Both the position numbers and the translations under genes were made by a program. A stretch of 64,000 nt of DNA, taken from Burkholderia sp. Ax-1719. GTDB lineage: Bacteria; Pseudomonadota; Gammaproteobacteria; Burkholderiales; Burkholderiaceae. The notes under the pieces were generated by a model that did not search any database, was not told the origin of the DNA, and was given only the letters and a program-made list of their open reading frames with translations. Shown here piece after piece: positions 1-8,232 of this stretch (position 1 is the first letter of the stretch; every line of letters begins with the position of its first letter). The stretch is taken from NCBI RefSeq assembly GCF_011753055.1, contig NZ_VWWJ01000001.1, positions 930,001 through 994,000 of the forward strand. Direction: 5' to 3'.

Positions 1-587
1 TTGAGCACGTGCAGCTTCTCGTGGTCGAAGTGCAGGCCGGCGGCCTTGTCCTCGATAAAGGCGTCGTCCTCCCAACTGTCCCACAGACCCGCCACGACAC
101 GCTGGAATTCGTCGGCGCGCGTGTAGCGGTCGGCGTGCGCGAGATGCGGCGCATCGCCGAAGTTGGCGGCCTCGTCGGGCACCACCGAAGTGACGAGATT
201 CCAGCCCGCGCGGCCGCCGCTCAGATGGTCGAGCGACGCGAATTTGCGCGCGAGATGGTAGGGCGCGTTATAGGTGGTCGTCGCGGTGGCGATCAGGCCG
301 ATGCGCTCCGTCACGGCTGCGAGCGCGGCAAGCAGCGTGAGCGGCTCGAACGTTTCCGCGCGGGCGCTGCGGCGCAGCGAGTCGATATGGCTGCCCTGTG
401 TGGCGACCACGTCGGCGATAAAGATCGCGTCGAACTTGCCGCGCTCGGCGGTCTGCGCGAGTCGGCGCCAATGCGCGAAGTCGCGCGTGCCTTGCGGGTG
501 CGAATCAGGATGCCGCCACCCGGCGACGTGACTGCCGCCGCCGTTGAGCATCGCGTTGAGTTTCAACTGGCCGGTGCGCTGGGTCAT
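1..587 (-). CDS. LLM-class flavin monooxygenase, NtaA/SnaA/DszA type (3' part outside window)
   Basis: The gene runs off the left edge, so only about 195 N-terminal residues are visible. The start (ATG, complement of 585-587) gives MTQRTGQLKLNAML, followed by the glycine-rich GGGSHVAGWRHP block. Further on come FDAIFIADV, ERIGLIATATTTYNAPYH and HLSGGRAGWNLVTS, all typical of the bacterial luciferase-like family that includes nitrilotriacetate monooxygenase component A and the desulfurising enzymes DszA and SnaA. These use FMNH2 from a partner reductase and oxygen to oxidise C-N or C-S compounds in the cytoplasm. The stop codon of the TonB receptor gene lies just upstream on the same strand, so the two are probably co-transcribed. 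With the SfnB-like gene opposite, an organosulfur substrate is the best inference. The family call is firm; the substrate is not. Confidence 0.88.
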   Translation of the reverse strand, partial: MTQRTGQLKLNAMLNGGGSHVAGWRHPDSHPQGTRDFAHWRRLAQTAERGKFDAIFIADVVATQGSHIDSLRRSARAETFEPLTLLAALAAVTERIGLIATATTTYNAPYHLARKFASLDHLSGGRAGWNLVTSVVPDEAANFGDAPHLAHADRYTRADEFQRVVAGLWDSWEDDAFIEDKAAGLHFDHEKLHVL

Positions 588-599
588 GCGCTTCGCTCC

Positions 600-2936
600 T
601 TAGTAGGTGTACGTCACACGCAGCCCGATGGTGCGCGGCTCGCCCGCGGCAGCGACATTGGTGCCGGGCAGGAAGTAGTTTTTCGTCAGATCGTATTGAC
701 GGTTGAACAGGTTGCGCGCCCACAGCGAGACGTCCCAGTGGCGATCGGGCGTGGAGACCGTCACGCTCGCGTTGAAGAGCCAGTAGCCATCGACCGTGTA
801 ATTCGGTCCGAGCAGCAGCAATTGCGAATACGCATCGCGATAGCTGTAATTGGTTTCCGCGCGGAACCGGTAGCCGCCCGTGAACCAGCTATAGGCGACC
901 TGGCCGCCGTAGCTCAGGCGCGGAAAGCTCAGTGACGAGCCGTTGTAGTCGCTGAAGACGTTGGTGCCGGCGGCCGCCGAGGCGACCGTGTTGTAGGTGA
1001 CGAAAGGCGCGGTGTACTTGCCGTACTTGTAGCCGACGTACTGGGAGATCACGAGCCCGTTCAGCGGGTGCCAGTCGAGTTCCGTTTCGAAACCGTCGAT
1101 GCGGGACTTCGGCGCGTTCACGAAGGTGCCGATCAGCGACTGCGAAGTCGGATCGTAGGTGGCGGAGAGCACCTGCTGATCGCGATAGTCATAGTGGAAC
1201 GCCGAGAAGTTCCAGCGCAGCGAGCGCGTGAGGTCGCTCTTGAAGCCCGCCTCGTAGGCGGTCAGCGTTTCCGGCTTGAACGGCGCGAGCGCATTCGAAT
1301 TCGCGGTGTTGTGCGCGGTGAAGCCGCCTGATTTGTAGCCGCGGCTGACACTCGCGTAGAGCAGCGTGGCCGGTGCGAGATCGAATTCGAGCCCGACCTT
1401 GCCCGAGGTGCCGTTCGACGTCAGTGACTGGTTGCCGTCGCCGCTCGTGAAGCCCGAGAACGGCACGAACGACGGCGTGAGCTCGCCCGAGGCGAAGTCG
1501 GTCAGATCTCGGTGCTCGTGCTCCTGGCGAATGCCGAAGATGCCGCGCAGCCGGGGCGTGATGTCGTAGGTCGCCTGACCGTACGCGCCGAGCGTATCGA
1601 CCGACTGCTTGTAACGCGTGAGCGCGATGAAGCCGAGACGGTCCGTGAAGTCGGAATAGAACTTTTCGTCCAGATCGTCGTGCGAATAGAACAGGCCCGC
1701 GACCCAGCGCAGCCGCGTGTCGGCATGCGAGGAAAGCCGCAGCTCCTGCGTGAATTCGTTGATGGTGTCGTCGAAGTACTCATCGGAATCGTGATACGAG
1801 GTGGCATCCCAATCCATGTATTCGCGGCGATGCAGGTAGTCGAACGAAGTGATGCTCTTGAGATCGACGGGGCCGAGATTCCAGGTCGCGCTCAGATCGA
1901 AGCCGGCGTTCACGTTGTTCTTGCCGGGTTTCGAATCGGTCGAAAGGCCCGTCACGCGTGCGAACGCAGGGCTGATGCCCCAGCCGGTCTTGGTGATGTC
2001 GGTGTCGGCGGGAATCGTCACGCCAGTGAGCGTGGACGTATAGGGCGTGAATAGATACAGGCCTTCGTCGTCCGATTTGTCGAAGCCACCATGCACGCCG
2101 AGATGCACCTTGAAGTCGGGCGAAACGTCCCAGTCAAGCTGTCCGCGCGCCGCCGCGCTATTGTGATTGCCGAGCGACTGGCCCGTGTCGCGGTTCGTTT
2201 GCCACGCGCCGAAATCCTGTGTCGTGAAGGCGATCCGGCCGCGCACGGTGTCGCTCAGCGGACCCGACACATAGCCTTCCGTGGTCAACAGGTTGTGCGA
2301 TCCATATTCGGCCGTCACACCGGCTTCGAAATCCTTCGTCGGCTTGTTGGTAATGAAATTGATCGTGCCGCCCGTGGTGTTGCGGCCATAGAGCGTGCCT
2401 TGCGGACCACGCAACACTTCGACACGCGCGAGGTCGAACAACTGGCCTTGTGTCTGGATCGGCAGCGCATAGGCGACATCGTCGACGTTGATACCGACCG
2501 TCGAGGCGTTGTTCGAGGTGTAGTCGTTGAAGCCCACGCCGCGCACGCGGAATTGCGGCTGGCCGCCGCCGAAAGCGGGCTCGACTTCGAGGCTCGGTGT
2601 AGCGTGCTGCAGGTCGTTGACGGTATTGACGTTCAACTCCTTGAGGTCGCTTCCGCGTAGCACCGAAATCGACGCACCAACGCGCTGTGCAGATTGCGCG
2701 CGGCGCTCGGCCGTGACGACTACTTCCGAAAGCCGTGTGCCGGAGACGGCATCTGGCGCGCTAGTCGCAGCACTTTTCTCGCCTTGTTTCGTTGCGCTTT
2801 TCGCTGCGGCCTTTGGCGCCGCGACGGCGGCGCTTGCCGGTGCCGCCGTGGCCGCTTCCTGTGCGTGAAGCGCTGCTGGCAATCCCGCCAATAGGGCCGA
2901 TGCGCCTATCGACGCCCTGAGCAACGTGTCTTTCAT
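600..2936 (-). CDS. TonB-dependent outer-membrane receptor
   Basis: This 778-residue receptor imports a large or scarce substrate across the outer membrane using TonB energy. The start at 2934-2936 gives a Sec signal peptide (MKDTLLRASIGASALLAG, cleavage near LHAQ). An upstream extension of the frame has no signal-like sequence and was rejected. An Ala/Lys-rich linker is followed by a TonB-box-like SEVVVTAERR, then a plug domain with RVRGVGFN, VEVLRGPQGTLYGRNTTGG and INFITNKP. The rest is a beta-barrel ending in an aromatic residue (TVTYTY-like tail, GLRVTYTY), as expected for insertion. It is divergent from the SfnB/ABC operon and followed by the flavin monooxygenase gene, so it probably brings in the organosulfur or similar substrate used by that cluster. 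Length and motifs are normal for the family; the ligand cannot be read from sequence. Confidence 0.93.
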   Translation of the reverse strand: MKDTLLRASIGASALLAGLPAALHAQEAATAAPASAAVAAPKAAAKSATKQGEKSAATSAPDAVSGTRLSEVVVTAERRAQSAQRVGASISVLRGSDLKELNVNTVNDLQHATPSLEVEPAFGGGQPQFRVRGVGFNDYTSNNASTVGINVDDVAYALPIQTQGQLFDLARVEVLRGPQGTLYGRNTTGGTINFITNKPTKDFEAGVTAEYGSHNLLTTEGYVSGPLSDTVRGRIAFTTQDFGAWQTNRDTGQSLGNHNSAAARGQLDWDVSPDFKVHLGVHGGFDKSDDEGLYLFTPYTSTLTGVTIPADTDITKTGWGISPAFARVTGLSTDSKPGKNNVNAGFDLSATWNLGPVDLKSITSFDYLHRREYMDWDATSYHDSDEYFDDTINEFTQELRLSSHADTRLRWVAGLFYSHDDLDEKFYSDFTDRLGFIALTRYKQSVDTLGAYGQATYDITPRLRGIFGIRQEHEHRDLTDFASGELTPSFVPFSGFTSGDGNQSLTSNGTSGKVGLEFDLAPATLLYASVSRGYKSGGFTAHNTANSNALAPFKPETLTAYEAGFKSDLTRSLRWNFSAFHYDYRDQQVLSATYDPTSQSLIGTFVNAPKSRIDGFETELDWHPLNGLVISQYVGYKYGKYTAPFVTYNTVASAAAGTNVFSDYNGSSLSFPRLSYGGQVAYSWFTGGYRFRAETNYSYRDAYSQLLLLGPNYTVDGYWLFNASVTVSTPDRHWDVSLWARNLFNRQYDLTKNYFLPGTNVAAAGEPRTIGLRVTYTY

Positions 2937-3373
2937 TCGATATCCCTGTCTTTTGTGTGCGTGTGATGTGCGGGCGTGAAGTCCCTGTGCCCCGATCGTT
3001 CGCCGGGGATGGCGCGACGCTTTGCAACAGCCATGCCAGTGCGCGTTCGCGCTTGCGCCACGGGCGTTTGCCGACGTTTGCGCCCGAGACGCGGTATGCC
3101 GCAACGCGATGGCGCGGCCTGAATCGGGCCGCTTTGTTGAGAAACCAGCAGCACGCGAGCGCGCAGGCGGGCCTGCTGGATTCGCCGCATATCGCTGCAA
3201 ATCCAGCGCGCGCAGCGGCGCGTGAGCGAGGTCCGGGAAGCGTCTTGACCGTGCAAACGCCCGTGAACCGGCAATGGCACGACCTTTGCATTGCGGTCGA
3301 TCCCGGGCCGATTCCGTCGGCTCATTCGTTTCGCGTGCATCGAGCACACGCATTTTTTCGACGAGGATTTTTC
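2937..3373. promoter_or_regulatory. Divergent regulatory region between TonB receptor and SfnB operon
   Basis: These 437 bases separate the receptor (leftward) from the SfnB operon (rightward) and must hold both promoters. Long open frames cross it in several phases, but they are products of high GC: none has a recognisable domain or convincing ribosome binding site. I could not pick out a clear -35/-10 pair or a CysB/SfnR-type operator by eye. Confidence 0.5.
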
Positions 3374-4633
3374 ATGTCTGCCACTTCATCGTCCGCGTCG
3401 CTGGACGACGTTACGAGCGTTTCGCCGCAAGCCGCGACGTCTGCGGCGCGCCCAGCCGCAAGCCGGATCGCCGACGACGCGCACGCGCTCGAAATCGCCC
3501 GCCGCCTCGCCGACGAACTCAGCCGCGAGGCCGCCAATCGCGACCGCGAACGCCGACTGCCGTTTGCCGAACTCGATCTCTTCTCAGGCAGCGGGCTGTG
3601 GGGCATCACCGTGCCGCGCGCCTACGGCGGTGCGGGCGTGTCGCTCGCCACGCTCGGGGAAGTGGTGCGTATCGTCGCGCAGGCGGATCCGTCGATCGGC
3701 CAGTTGCCGAAGAATCATTTCCATGCGCTCGACGTGATTCGCCTCACGGGCAACGAGGCGCAGCGCCGCAAGTTCTTCCAGCTCGTGCTCGATGGCGCGC
3801 GCATTGGTCACGCGGCTTCCGAGCGCGGCACGAAGACGGCGCTTGAAATTTCGACCCGCCTGTCGCGCCGGGGCGAACGCCTCGTGCTGAACGGCCAGAA
3901 GTTCTACGCGACGGGCGCGCTGTACGCGGATTGGATCGCCGTGCTGGCCCTCGACGACGACGGCCGCTACGTGCAGGTGCTGGTCGAACGCGCGCGCCCC
4001 GGCATCGCCATCACGGACGACTGGAGCGGATTCGGCCAGCGCACCACGGCGAGCGGTACGGTGACGTTCACCGACGTCGACATCGATCCGGAGAACGTGG
4101 TGTCGATCCAGGCGGCGTTCGAGACGCCCACGCTCGCGGGCCCGGTCTCGCAGCTGCTGCATGCGAGTATCGACGTCGGCATCGCGCGTGCCGCGATTGC
4201 GGACACGCTGGATTTCGTGCGAACGCGCAGCCGTCCGTGGGGTGACAGCGGCGTCTCCCGCGCCGCCGACGATCCGTATGTGATTCGCGACGTCGCCGAT
4301 TTGCAGGTGCGTCTGGTGGCCGCCGAGGCGGTCCTCGATCGTGTGGCGTCGCAACTGGACGCGTTGCCCACGATCGTCGACGACGCGCAGGTGGCCCGCG
4401 CTTCGGTCGATGTTGCCGTGGCGAAGGTGTTGAGCACCGAGCTGGCGATACTCGCGACCAACAAGCTGTTCGAACTCGCGGGCACGCGCTCTGTACTTGC
4501 CGAATACGGCCTCGACCGGCACTGGCGCAACGCGCGCACGCATACGCTGCACGATCCCGTGCGCTGGAAATATCACGCGATTGGCAACTTCGTGCTCAAC
4601 GAAGTCAATCCGCCGCGCCACGGGTACCTCTGA
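3374..4633 (+). CDS. SfnB-like sulfur-acquisition oxidoreductase (acyl-CoA dehydrogenase fold)
   Basis: A 419-residue flavoprotein of the acyl-CoA dehydrogenase superfamily, in the branch that contains SfnB and DszC-like enzymes. The start at 3374 (ATGTCTGCC) was preferred because the upstream extension is low-complexity and family-atypical. The N-terminal alpha domain contains GLWGITVPRAYGGAGVSLATL, split by the QADPSIGQLPKNHFHALD motif seen in SfnB proteins. The middle beta domain has GQKFYATGALYADWIAVLA and SGFGQRTTASGTV. The C-terminal helical domain ends with the R-N-A-R-T-H-T-LHDPVRWKYHAIGN pattern of flavin monooxygenase-type members. Such proteins support growth on sulfones or sulfonates as sulfur sources. 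Its stop overlaps the start of the binding-protein gene (ATGA), so oxidation and import genes are translationally coupled. Confidence 0.88.
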   Translation: MSATSSSASLDDVTSVSPQAATSAARPAASRIADDAHALEIARRLADELSREAANRDRERRLPFAELDLFSGSGLWGITVPRAYGGAGVSLATLGEVVRIVAQADPSIGQLPKNHFHALDVIRLTGNEAQRRKFFQLVLDGARIGHAASERGTKTALEISTRLSRRGERLVLNGQKFYATGALYADWIAVLALDDDGRYVQVLVERARPGIAITDDWSGFGQRTTASGTVTFTDVDIDPENVVSIQAAFETPTLAGPVSQLLHASIDVGIARAAIADTLDFVRTRSRPWGDSGVSRAADDPYVIRDVADLQVRLVAAEAVLDRVASQLDALPTIVDDAQVARASVDVAVAKVLSTELAILATNKLFELAGTRSVLAEYGLDRHWRNARTHTLHDPVRWKYHAIGNFVLNEVNPPRHGYL

Positions 4634-6351
4634 TGAGCGAGCGCACGCAGAAGCCTTTCCGTCTCGCCGGGCCGTCTGACGACGCCACTGACCGAACGAT
4701 CGCCTACGCCGCGCGCCGCCGTTACCTGCTCGCACTTGCGGGCAGTGCGGTGGGGTTCGCGAGCGGCATGCCGCTCGCTTTTGCGGCGGACACCAGCCAT
4801 GCCGGCGGCGCGAGCGGTGCGAACAGTACAGGCGGCGCGGCCGGCGCGAGTGGCCCGTCTCCGGTGCGTGGCGGCACGCTTTCGCTGTTCGCGCAGCCGG
4901 AGCCGCCGTCACTCATCAACGCGCTCACGCCGCACGTCGCGTCGCAATACGTGGGCGGCAAGATCTTTCAGGGCCTGCTTGCCTACGATACGAACGAGCG
5001 GCTCGTGCCGGTGCTTGCGCGTAGCTGGCAGGCGAGCCACGACGGTCTGCACTACACATTCGAGCTTCAACCGGATGTGCGCTGGCACGACGGCCAACCG
5101 TTCGGTGCGCGCGACGTGGTCGTCACGCTCAGCGAGATCGCGCCCAAGGCTTTGCCGCGGCTACAGATTATTCACGACACGTATATCGACAGCGTCGAAG
5201 CCAGCGGCCCGCTTCAGGTCTCGATCAAGCTCAAGAAGCCGTATGGCGGCCTCTGGAACCTGCTCGGCAGCGGCCTGCTGCCGATCCTTCCGGCGCACCT
5301 ATACGCGGGCAAGGACGCGCGAACGAACCCCGCGAATCAGCATCCGGTCGGCACCGGGGCGTTCGTGTTTCGCGAGTGGAAGCGCGGCGCGTATATCCGC
5401 CTCGCGCGCAATCCCGACTACTGGAAACCCGGCCTGCCGTATCTCGACGGCATCGTCTTCAACATCGTGCCGGACGCGGCGGGACGCTCGATTGCATTCG
5501 AACGCGGGCAGATTCATGCGCTGCGCGCGGGCGATGTCGACTACTCGGATATTGCGAGGCTCGCGAAGCTACCCGGCGTCGAACTGACGACGCGCGGCTG
5601 GGAACTGTTTTCGGGGATGGCGTTTCTCGAACTGAACCAGCGCAAGGCGCCGTTCGACAACGTGCTCGTGCGCCAGGCAGTGTTGCATGCGCTCGATCGC
5701 CAGTTCATCGTCGACAAGATTTTTTATGGCTACGGCAAGGTCGCGAACGGGCCGTTTTTGTCCACCTCGCCTTACTACGATCCGGCCGTGCCGCGTTTCG
5801 CACACGATCCCGATCGCGCACGCGCATTGATCCGGCAATCAGGCGTCGATGTGGGCAAGACGCCGCTCGTGCTCATCAACGGCGAGAAAGGCGGCGCGTG
5901 GGAGCGGGTGGCCGAATACACGCAACAGGCGCTCGCCCAGGTGGGTTTCAACGTGCGCGTGCAGACCACCGACGCCGCTGGCTGGTACGCGCGCGTGGCG
6001 AACTGGGACTTCGATCTGAGCTACAACTTTCTGTTCCAGAACGGCGACCCGGAATTCAGCGTCGCGCCGCTTTACCGCTCGGACAACATCGCCAAAGGAT
6101 CGCCGTTCGGCAACGTCGAGGGCTATCGCAACCCGAAGGTCGATGCGCTCTGGGACGCGGCCGCGCAAACCAACGATCCGGCGCGCCGCCGCGTGCTTTA
6201 CGCACAGATCCAGACCGCGCTCGCCAACGATGCGGCAATCGCCAACGTCTTCGAAATGGTGAATCCGACGCTGTATCGGCGCAACGTGCACAACCTGTTG
6301 CGCACCGCGACCAGCATCAACGACAGCCTCGAAGACACATGGATAGGTTGA
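4633..6351 (+). CDS. ABC transporter substrate-binding protein, family 5 (oligopeptide/nickel type)
   Basis: A 572-residue periplasmic binding protein for the ABC importer encoded just downstream. The N-terminus carries a twin-arginine-like signal (ARRRYLLALAG near residues 27-37, cleavage near FAADT), which suggests export in folded form by Tat. A Gly/Ala/Ser-rich linker follows to about residue 78. The mature part shows the family-5 hallmarks: RGGTLSLFAQPEPPSL, the W..S.DGLHYTFELQPDVRWHDGQPF block, LYRRNVH near the end and an HPVGTGAFVFREW motif. The ATG overlaps the preceding TGA. Members bind peptides, opines, glutathione or small sulfur compounds. The SfnB neighbour suggests a sulfur-containing ligand, which is inference only. 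Confidence 0.93.
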   Translation: MSERTQKPFRLAGPSDDATDRTIAYAARRRYLLALAGSAVGFASGMPLAFAADTSHAGGASGANSTGGAAGASGPSPVRGGTLSLFAQPEPPSLINALTPHVASQYVGGKIFQGLLAYDTNERLVPVLARSWQASHDGLHYTFELQPDVRWHDGQPFGARDVVVTLSEIAPKALPRLQIIHDTYIDSVEASGPLQVSIKLKKPYGGLWNLLGSGLLPILPAHLYAGKDARTNPANQHPVGTGAFVFREWKRGAYIRLARNPDYWKPGLPYLDGIVFNIVPDAAGRSIAFERGQIHALRAGDVDYSDIARLAKLPGVELTTRGWELFSGMAFLELNQRKAPFDNVLVRQAVLHALDRQFIVDKIFYGYGKVANGPFLSTSPYYDPAVPRFAHDPDRARALIRQSGVDVGKTPLVLINGEKGGAWERVAEYTQQALAQVGFNVRVQTTDAAGWYARVANWDFDLSYNFLFQNGDPEFSVAPLYRSDNIAKGSPFGNVEGYRNPKVDALWDAAAQTNDPARRRVLYAQIQTALANDAAIANVFEMVNPTLYRRNVHNLLRTATSINDSLEDTWIG

Positions 6352-6355
6352 TGCA

Positions 6356-7366
6356 ATGACGACCGTGTTGCGCTTTGCGACGGTGGCGCTCCGGGGACTG
6401 GCGATGGTCTTCGGTGTGCTGATCGTCGACTTCTTTCTGATCCGGCTCGCGCCCGGTGACCCCGCGCTCGCGCTCGCTGGCGACGCGGGTTCAGGCGACG
6501 CCGCCTACGTCGAGCACCTGCGCGAGCAGCTGGGACTGGCGAAGCCGCTCGGCACGCAGTTCGCGCAGTACCTGCTCCAGTTGCTGCATGGCAACTTCGG
6601 CTATTCGTATCGCAATCAGATGCCGGTGCTCGAGCTGATCGCCGATCGTTTGCCCGCGACGCTACTGCTGATGCTGGCGGCATTTGCCATATCGATCATC
6701 GTTGGCGTGAGCATGGGTGCGCTGGCCGCATGGGGCGACGCGCACGAGGGCGTGCTCGCGCGAGTGGTTTCGCGCGTGCTCGGTGCGCTCGCAGTGATTG
6801 TCTACGCGACGCCAGTCTTCTGGATGTCGCTGCTGGCGTTGATCGCGTTTTCGGTCCTGCTCGACTGGCTGCCCTCGTTCGGCATGGAAAGCGTGGGCGC
6901 AGGTGGGACGGGCTGGGGGCATGCGCTTGATGTGGCCCAGCATCTAGTGTTGCCCGCGACCACGCTGGGGCTCGTCTACGCGGCTGTCTATCTACAACTT
7001 ACACGCGCATCTATGCTCGCCGTTATCTCGCAGGACTTCGTGCGCACGGCGCGCGCAAAGGGTGCGTCCGAACCGCGCGTGATGGTCCGCCATGTGCTGC
7101 GCAATGCGCTGATGCCGGTCGTTACGCTCGGCGGCCTGCAACTCGGTGAACTGGCGGGGGGCGCGCTCGTCACCGAAATCGTGTTCGCCTGGCCGGGACT
7201 TGGAGGTCTGATGTACGACTCGCTCGTGCAGCGCGACTATCCGGTTCTGCTGGGTCTGCTCGCCGTCATTGCGGCGCTGGTTGTGTTCTTCAATCTGCTG
7301 ACCGATGTGCTGTATCGCTTCGTCGATCCCCGCATCGACCACACGGGACGAGGAGAGGCCGCATGA
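6356..7366 (+). CDS. ABC transporter permease, DppB/OppB type
   Basis: The first membrane subunit (336 residues) of the importer. An N-terminal membrane helix (GLAMVFGVLIVDFFLIRLAPGD) is followed by the LAPGDPALALAG motif typical of DppB-type permeases. Further helices follow, with the cytoplasmic EAA loop at RTARAKGASEPRVMVRHVLRN, which contacts the ATPase. It starts four bases after the binding-protein stop and its own stop overlaps the next ATG (7363), so it is co-translated with both. Length and topology are normal for the family. Confidence 0.93.
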   Translation: MTTVLRFATVALRGLAMVFGVLIVDFFLIRLAPGDPALALAGDAGSGDAAYVEHLREQLGLAKPLGTQFAQYLLQLLHGNFGYSYRNQMPVLELIADRLPATLLLMLAAFAISIIVGVSMGALAAWGDAHEGVLARVVSRVLGALAVIVYATPVFWMSLLALIAFSVLLDWLPSFGMESVGAGGTGWGHALDVAQHLVLPATTLGLVYAAVYLQLTRASMLAVISQDFVRTARAKGASEPRVMVRHVLRNALMPVVTLGGLQLGELAGGALVTEIVFAWPGLGGLMYDSLVQRDYPVLLGLLAVIAALVVFFNLLTDVLYRFVDPRIDHTGRGEAA

Positions 7367-8232
7367 GCACGACTCTCGACACGATTGCGGCGCCGCCGGC
7401 GCGCCGATTTCTGCGCGACTTCGCACGCGCCCCCGGCGCGCTGGCGGGCAGCGCGGTGCTCGTGGTCCTCGCGCTGATTGCGCTCTCCGCGCCATTCTGG
7501 CTGCCATCGCCCTGGGCCATTGCCGCCGACCCGCTGCTCGCGCCGTTCCGGCAACTCGCGCATCCGCTCGGCACCGATATGCTGGGCCGCGACGAAGTCG
7601 TGGGCCTGCTGTGGGGCGCACGCGTGTCGCTGCTGGTTGGCGTGGGGGCGACCGTCGCGACCTTTGCGGTCGGCGCGACGATCGGCGCGGTAGCGGGATG
7701 GTGCGGCGGCTGGGTCGATGCCGTGCTGAGTGCGGTCATCGCGCTGTTCCAGACGATTCCGCAGTTCGCGCTCGCGGTGACGATCGCGGCGGTGCTCGGC
7801 GCGTCGCTCGAATCGACCGTGGTGGCCATTGCGGCGGCTTCGTGGCCCGCGATCGCGCGGCTGGTGCGCGGCGAATTCATCGCGCTCTCGCGCCGCGAAT
7901 TCGTGCTGGCGGCTCGCGTGGCAGGGGAGCGGCCCGCCGTCATCGTGTGGCGGCAGATTCTGCCGCATGCGCTGGGTCCGCTGGCGGTACTCGCCGCGTT
8001 GATGGTCTCGGGCGCGATCCTCACCGAATCGGCCTTGTCCTTTCTCGGGCTCGGCGACGCCTCGCAGATGAGCTGGGGTTTCATGATCGGCGCGGCGCGC
8101 ACGGTAATCCGCGAAGCGTGGTGGTTGAGCTTCTGGCCTGGCCTCGCGATCGTGGCGACGGCGCTGTCGATCAACCGGGTTGGGGAGGGTTTGCGTGTTG
8201 CGCTGGCAGCGGGCGGGGAGCGGCGACGATGA
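7363..8232 (+). CDS. ABC transporter permease, DppC/OppC type
   Basis: The second membrane subunit (289 residues). An N-terminal helix (GALAGSAVLVVLALIALSAP) precedes the HPLGTDMLGRD motif that marks DppC-type permeases. Five further helices follow, with an EAA loop at RVAGERPAVIVWRQILPHALG. SFLGLGD and SWGFMIG near the C-terminus are also family signatures. Its ATG overlaps the TGA of the first permease and its TGA overlaps the start of the ATPase gene, so all subunits are expressed together. It pairs with the product of 6356-7366 to form the channel. Confidence 0.94.
   Translation: MSTTLDTIAAPPARRFLRDFARAPGALAGSAVLVVLALIALSAPFWLPSPWAIAADPLLAPFRQLAHPLGTDMLGRDEVVGLLWGARVSLLVGVGATVATFAVGATIGAVAGWCGGWVDAVLSAVIALFQTIPQFALAVTIAAVLGASLESTVVAIAAASWPAIARLVRGEFIALSRREFVLAARVAGERPAVIVWRQILPHALGPLAVLAALMVSGAILTESALSFLGLGDASQMSWGFMIGAARTVIREAWWLSFWPGLAIVATALSINRVGEGLRVALAAGGERRR

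Noticed and set aside
3584..4912. Long minus-strand open frame of 442 codons across the SfnB gene
   Set aside because: Arg/His-rich shadow of a high-GC gene, without domain, start signal or operon context.
7290..8174. Minus-strand open frames across the ABC permease and ATPase genes
   Set aside because: Shadows caused by high GC at third positions; Arg/Ala-rich composition with no family.
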